Shown here one piece after another: positions 8,121 to 10,405 of a stretch of 10,405 bases of DNA (the first letter of the stretch is position 1; every line of letters starts with the position of its first letter). This DNA comes from an uncultured Sulfurovum sp. (GTDB taxonomy: Bacteria; Campylobacterota; Campylobacteria; Campylobacterales; Sulfurovaceae). A program made the translations under genes and the position numbers. Location: NCBI GenBank assembly GCA_947313765.1, contig CAMZNQ010000096.1, positions 1 through 10,405 on the forward strand, written 5' to 3'. The notes beneath the pieces are model-generated. The model was not told where the DNA came from. It was given only the letters and a program-made list of their open reading frames with translations, and ran no database searches.

Positions 8121-9371
8121 GTGAAAAAAGTATATTTTAAAACCTTTGGTTGTCGAACTAATCAGTTTGATACCCAAGTGATGATGTCAAAATTAAAAGA
8201 TTTTGAGTTAACAGTGAATGAAGATGAGGCAGATGTAATTATGGTTAACTCTTGTACTGTAACTAATGGAGCAGACTCTTCAGTTAGAGCCTATATAAAT
8301 GGTAGAAACCGTAAAAATCCAGATGCTAAAGTTATCTTAGCAGGGTGTGGTTCACACTCAAAAGGAGAGTCTCTCTTTGCAGATAAAAAGGTATTTGGGG
8401 TCATTGGACACTCTGAAAAAGAGAAGATTAATGATATTTTAAAATTTAATGATAAACCTTTCTATCAAATAGGAGACCTAAAACATATAGATTCAACCAT
8501 TGTAGAGGAGTTTGTAGGTAAAAGTAGAGCTTTTATAAAGATTCAAGAGGGGTGTGATTTTAGATGCTCTTATTGTATTATCCCCTCTGTTCGTGGTAAT
8601 GCAAGAAGTCATAATGAAGATGATATTCTATTACAGATTCAAAAGTTGGCTTCTAATGGATTTGGAGAGTTTATCTTAACTGGAACAAATGTAGGGAGCT
8701 ATGGAAGAGATAAGAACTCCTCAATGGCAAAATTACTTAAACAAATGAGTATGATTAGAGGAGTTAGACGAATACGAATAGGAAGTTTAGAGCCAATTCA
8801 GATAGATGATGAGTTTAAAGAGCTACTTAGTGAGCCTTGGATGGCAAAACATCTACACATAGCACTTCAACATACATCAGATAAGATGCTAAAGATAATG
8901 AATCGTCGTAATGAATTTCATACCGATATAGAACTACTTGAAGAGATAGCAGATAAGGGGTATGGTATAGGTACAGACTATATTGTTGGACACCCTGGAG
9001 AAGATGAGAAAGAGTGGAGAGAGGCGATTGAACGAGTTCATCTTTTACCTTTGACTCATATTCATGCTTTTTCTTACTCTAAGCGAGATAATACCCCATC
9101 AGCTACTATGAAACCTGAAATAAGAGGCAATATAGCAAAAGATAGACATAGGGAGTTAACCTCTATAATAAAAGAGAAGAATTTTGATTTTAGAAAAAAA
9201 TATAATCAAAACTTAGAGATACTTATTGAGAAAGGTTTAGATAGTATATATTATGGTTATGATCAATACTTTAATAAAATAGAAGTTACTTCTGATGAAG
9301 ATTTAACTTCAAATTGGATAACCATAGATAAGGCAGATGTAAAAAATGATAAAAACATGGCAATCTATTAG
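8121..9371 (+). CDS. mtaB: tRNA t6A37 methylthiotransferase MtaB
   Basis: Radical-SAM enzyme that adds a methylthio group to N6-threonylcarbamoyladenosine at position 37 of ANN-decoding tRNAs, giving ms2t6A. The N-terminal methylthiotransferase domain has the three cluster ligands Cys11 (FGCRTNQFD), Cys45 (NSCTVT) and Cys76 (LAGCGSH). The radical-SAM cluster motif C-x3-C-x2-C is Cys145, Cys149 and Cys152 (GCDFRCSYC). The FGCRTNQ start and overall layout favour MtaB over MiaB or RimO, although the split within this family is not absolute. The C-terminal 50 or so residues are where the RNA-binding TRAM domain lies and look short or divergent; 416 residues is slightly under the usual length. The start codon is GTG with AAAAGAG 8 nt upstream, and no ATG would keep the first motif. 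The next gene overlaps its 3' end. Confidence 0.92.
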   Translation: MKKVYFKTFGCRTNQFDTQVMMSKLKDFELTVNEDEADVIMVNSCTVTNGADSSVRAYINGRNRKNPDAKVILAGCGSHSKGESLFADKKVFGVIGHSEKEKINDILKFNDKPFYQIGDLKHIDSTIVEEFVGKSRAFIKIQEGCDFRCSYCIIPSVRGNARSHNEDDILLQIQKLASNGFGEFILTGTNVGSYGRDKNSSMAKLLKQMSMIRGVRRIRIGSLEPIQIDDEFKELLSEPWMAKHLHIALQHTSDKMLKIMNRRNEFHTDIELLEEIADKGYGIGTDYIVGHPGEDEKEWREAIERVHLLPLTHIHAFSYSKRDNTPSATMKPEIRGNIAKDRHRELTSIIKEKNFDFRKKYNQNLEILIEKGLDSIYYGYDQYFNKIEVTSDEDLTSNWITIDKADVKNDKNMAIY

Positions 9372-10405
9372 TAAAAATATGAGGATTATTATAGTCTCAT
9401 TTTTAGCAGTAGTGGCTATTCTTCTCATATTTAATATTGAGAAAGAGAGTGGCATTATTAGTAAAAAAAGAGCATTATCATATATTAATACTCCTAAAGC
9501 ATTAGATAGAGTTGTAGTTAAAGGTGAATATATATATCTATATACAACTTCAGGAGAGTATAAAATTGCTAAAGATGCTATTAAAGATGAGCTTTTTTCT
9601 GATAAAAATGAGAATTTAGTTGTTGAGTATGATGAGGAGTCCGAAGAACTCTTAGATACGATTTTAGCTTTTTCACTATTGTCATTAATCTTCTATTTTA
9701 TATATATGGTTAGAGCAGGACGTAAAAGAGAGATGGATATTATAAATAATCAGAGAGAGGAGAGTAGAGATACTCTATCTCAAAACAGTAGTACCATTAG
9801 AGCCATAAACTCTACAATAAACTTTTCAGATGTGGCAGGAGTAGATGGGGTAAAGGAGGAGCTAGAGGAGATTATAGATTTTTTACAAAACCCTTCAAAA
9901 TATAGAGCCTATGATATTCGTTTGCCTAAAGGTGTTCTTCTTATTGGTCCTCCAGGTGTAGGAAAGACATTAATTGCAAAAGCTTTAGCAGGTGAGGCAG
10001 GTGTTCCATTCTTCTATCAAAGTGCTGCCTCTTTTGTTCAAATTTATGTAGGAATGGGTGCAAAAAGGGTCTCTGAACTATTTGCTAAAGCTAAAGAGAT
10101 GAGTCCTAGTATTATCTTCATAGATGAGATAGATGCAATTGGAAAGAGTAGAGGTGGACAGAATAAGGAGGAGAGGGGATCTACACTAAATCAACTCTTA
10201 ACAGAGATGGATGGATTTGAAGAGAGTTCAGGTGTAATGGTTCTTGCTGCTACAAATAAGATAGAGGTGTTAGATGAAGCACTTCTAAGGGCAGGTAGAT
10301 TTGATAGAAGAGTACATATTCCTATGCCAGACTTTAGTGAACGTCTAGCTACTATAAATCTATATCTCAAATCAAAACATCATACAGTAGATGTAGAGAG
10401 GGTTG
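9346..10405 (+). CDS. FtsH-like membrane AAA ATPase, 3' truncated by window
   Basis: The N-terminal 353 codons of an FtsH-type protein, open at the window end. ATG 9346 is the first start after an in-frame stop at 9340; it overlaps mtaB by 26 nt and has AAGG 12 nt upstream. ATG 9379 (codon 12) is the alternative but has no good ribosome binding site. Topology matches FtsH: membrane helix about 14-31, a periplasmic part of about 70 residues, a second helix about 104-122, then the AAA module. Seen: Walker A GPPGVGKT (201-208), Walker B IIFIDE (256-261), sensor Asn304, and second-region-of-homology arginines 318 and 321 in RAGRFDRR. The pore motif is YVGMG with Tyr234 where FtsH usually has Phe, and the preceding GSDFVE is AASFVQ. 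The zinc-protease HExxH would lie beyond the window, so protease activity is unproven. Its position matches H. pylori HP0286, a second FtsH-like protein. Confidence 0.88.
   Translation, partial: MIKTWQSISKNMRIIIVSFLAVVAILLIFNIEKESGIISKKRALSYINTPKALDRVVVKGEYIYLYTTSGEYKIAKDAIKDELFSDKNENLVVEYDEESEELLDTILAFSLLSLIFYFIYMVRAGRKREMDIINNQREESRDTLSQNSSTIRAINSTINFSDVAGVDGVKEELEEIIDFLQNPSKYRAYDIRLPKGVLLIGPPGVGKTLIAKALAGEAGVPFFYQSAASFVQIYVGMGAKRVSELFAKAKEMSPSIIFIDEIDAIGKSRGGQNKEERGSTLNQLLTEMDGFEESSGVMVLAATNKIEVLDEALLRAGRFDRRVHIPMPDFSERLATINLYLKSKHHTVDVERV

Overview
This is an ordinary, AT-rich (about one third G+C by eye), gene-dense stretch of a bacterial chromosome, most likely from a Campylobacterota (epsilonproteobacterial) organism, perhaps a Sulfurimonas/Sulfurovum/Helicobacter relative. 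The main reason is gene order. From position 2439 onward the order is tgt (divergent), a COG3400 RCK-type protein, aroB, an MscS-type channel, mtaB and a membrane AAA ATPase of the FtsH type. As I recall it, this is the same run of genes as HP0281-HP0286 of Helicobacter pylori. The stand-alone glyS with no adjacent glyQ also fits that group.

Layout. 1-102: a short leader with no gene I can support. 103-2151 (+): glyS, which carries a 16-base run of A near its 3' end. 2152-2306: AT-rich spacer with a weak hairpin and promoter-like sequence. 2307-2429 (+): a 40-residue small ORF with a good ribosome binding site, convergent with tgt; one hairpin at 2428-2453 touches the stop codons of both. 2439-3560 (-): tgt. 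3561-3710: divergent regulatory region with a 22-bp perfect inverted repeat carrying TATAAT on both strands, followed by two overlapping, mutually exclusive hairpins in the leader of the next gene. 3711-5129 (+): COG3400 protein. 5130-5207: short spacer with another inverted repeat. 5208 to the window end (+): aroB, an mscS-like gene, mtaB and a truncated ftsH-like gene, spaced 3 nt, 24 nt and overlapping by 26 nt, so very probably one operon.

Functionally, glyS, tgt and mtaB all serve translation: glycine charging, queuosine at tRNA position 34, and 2-methylthio-t6A at position 37. aroB feeds aromatic amino acid synthesis. The COG3400 protein, the MscS-like channel and the FtsH-like ATPase suggest ion homeostasis and inner-membrane quality control, but nothing in the sequence proves they work together.

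I see no mobile element, CRISPR array, RNA gene or defence cassette, and no clearly new multi-gene system. The observations most worth checking are the symmetric divergent promoter, the overlapping leader hairpins, the A16 tract inside the essential glyS, the near absence of GATC (two sites found by eye in 10.4 kb), and the FtsH-like and TGT proteins with unusual residues at conserved positions.
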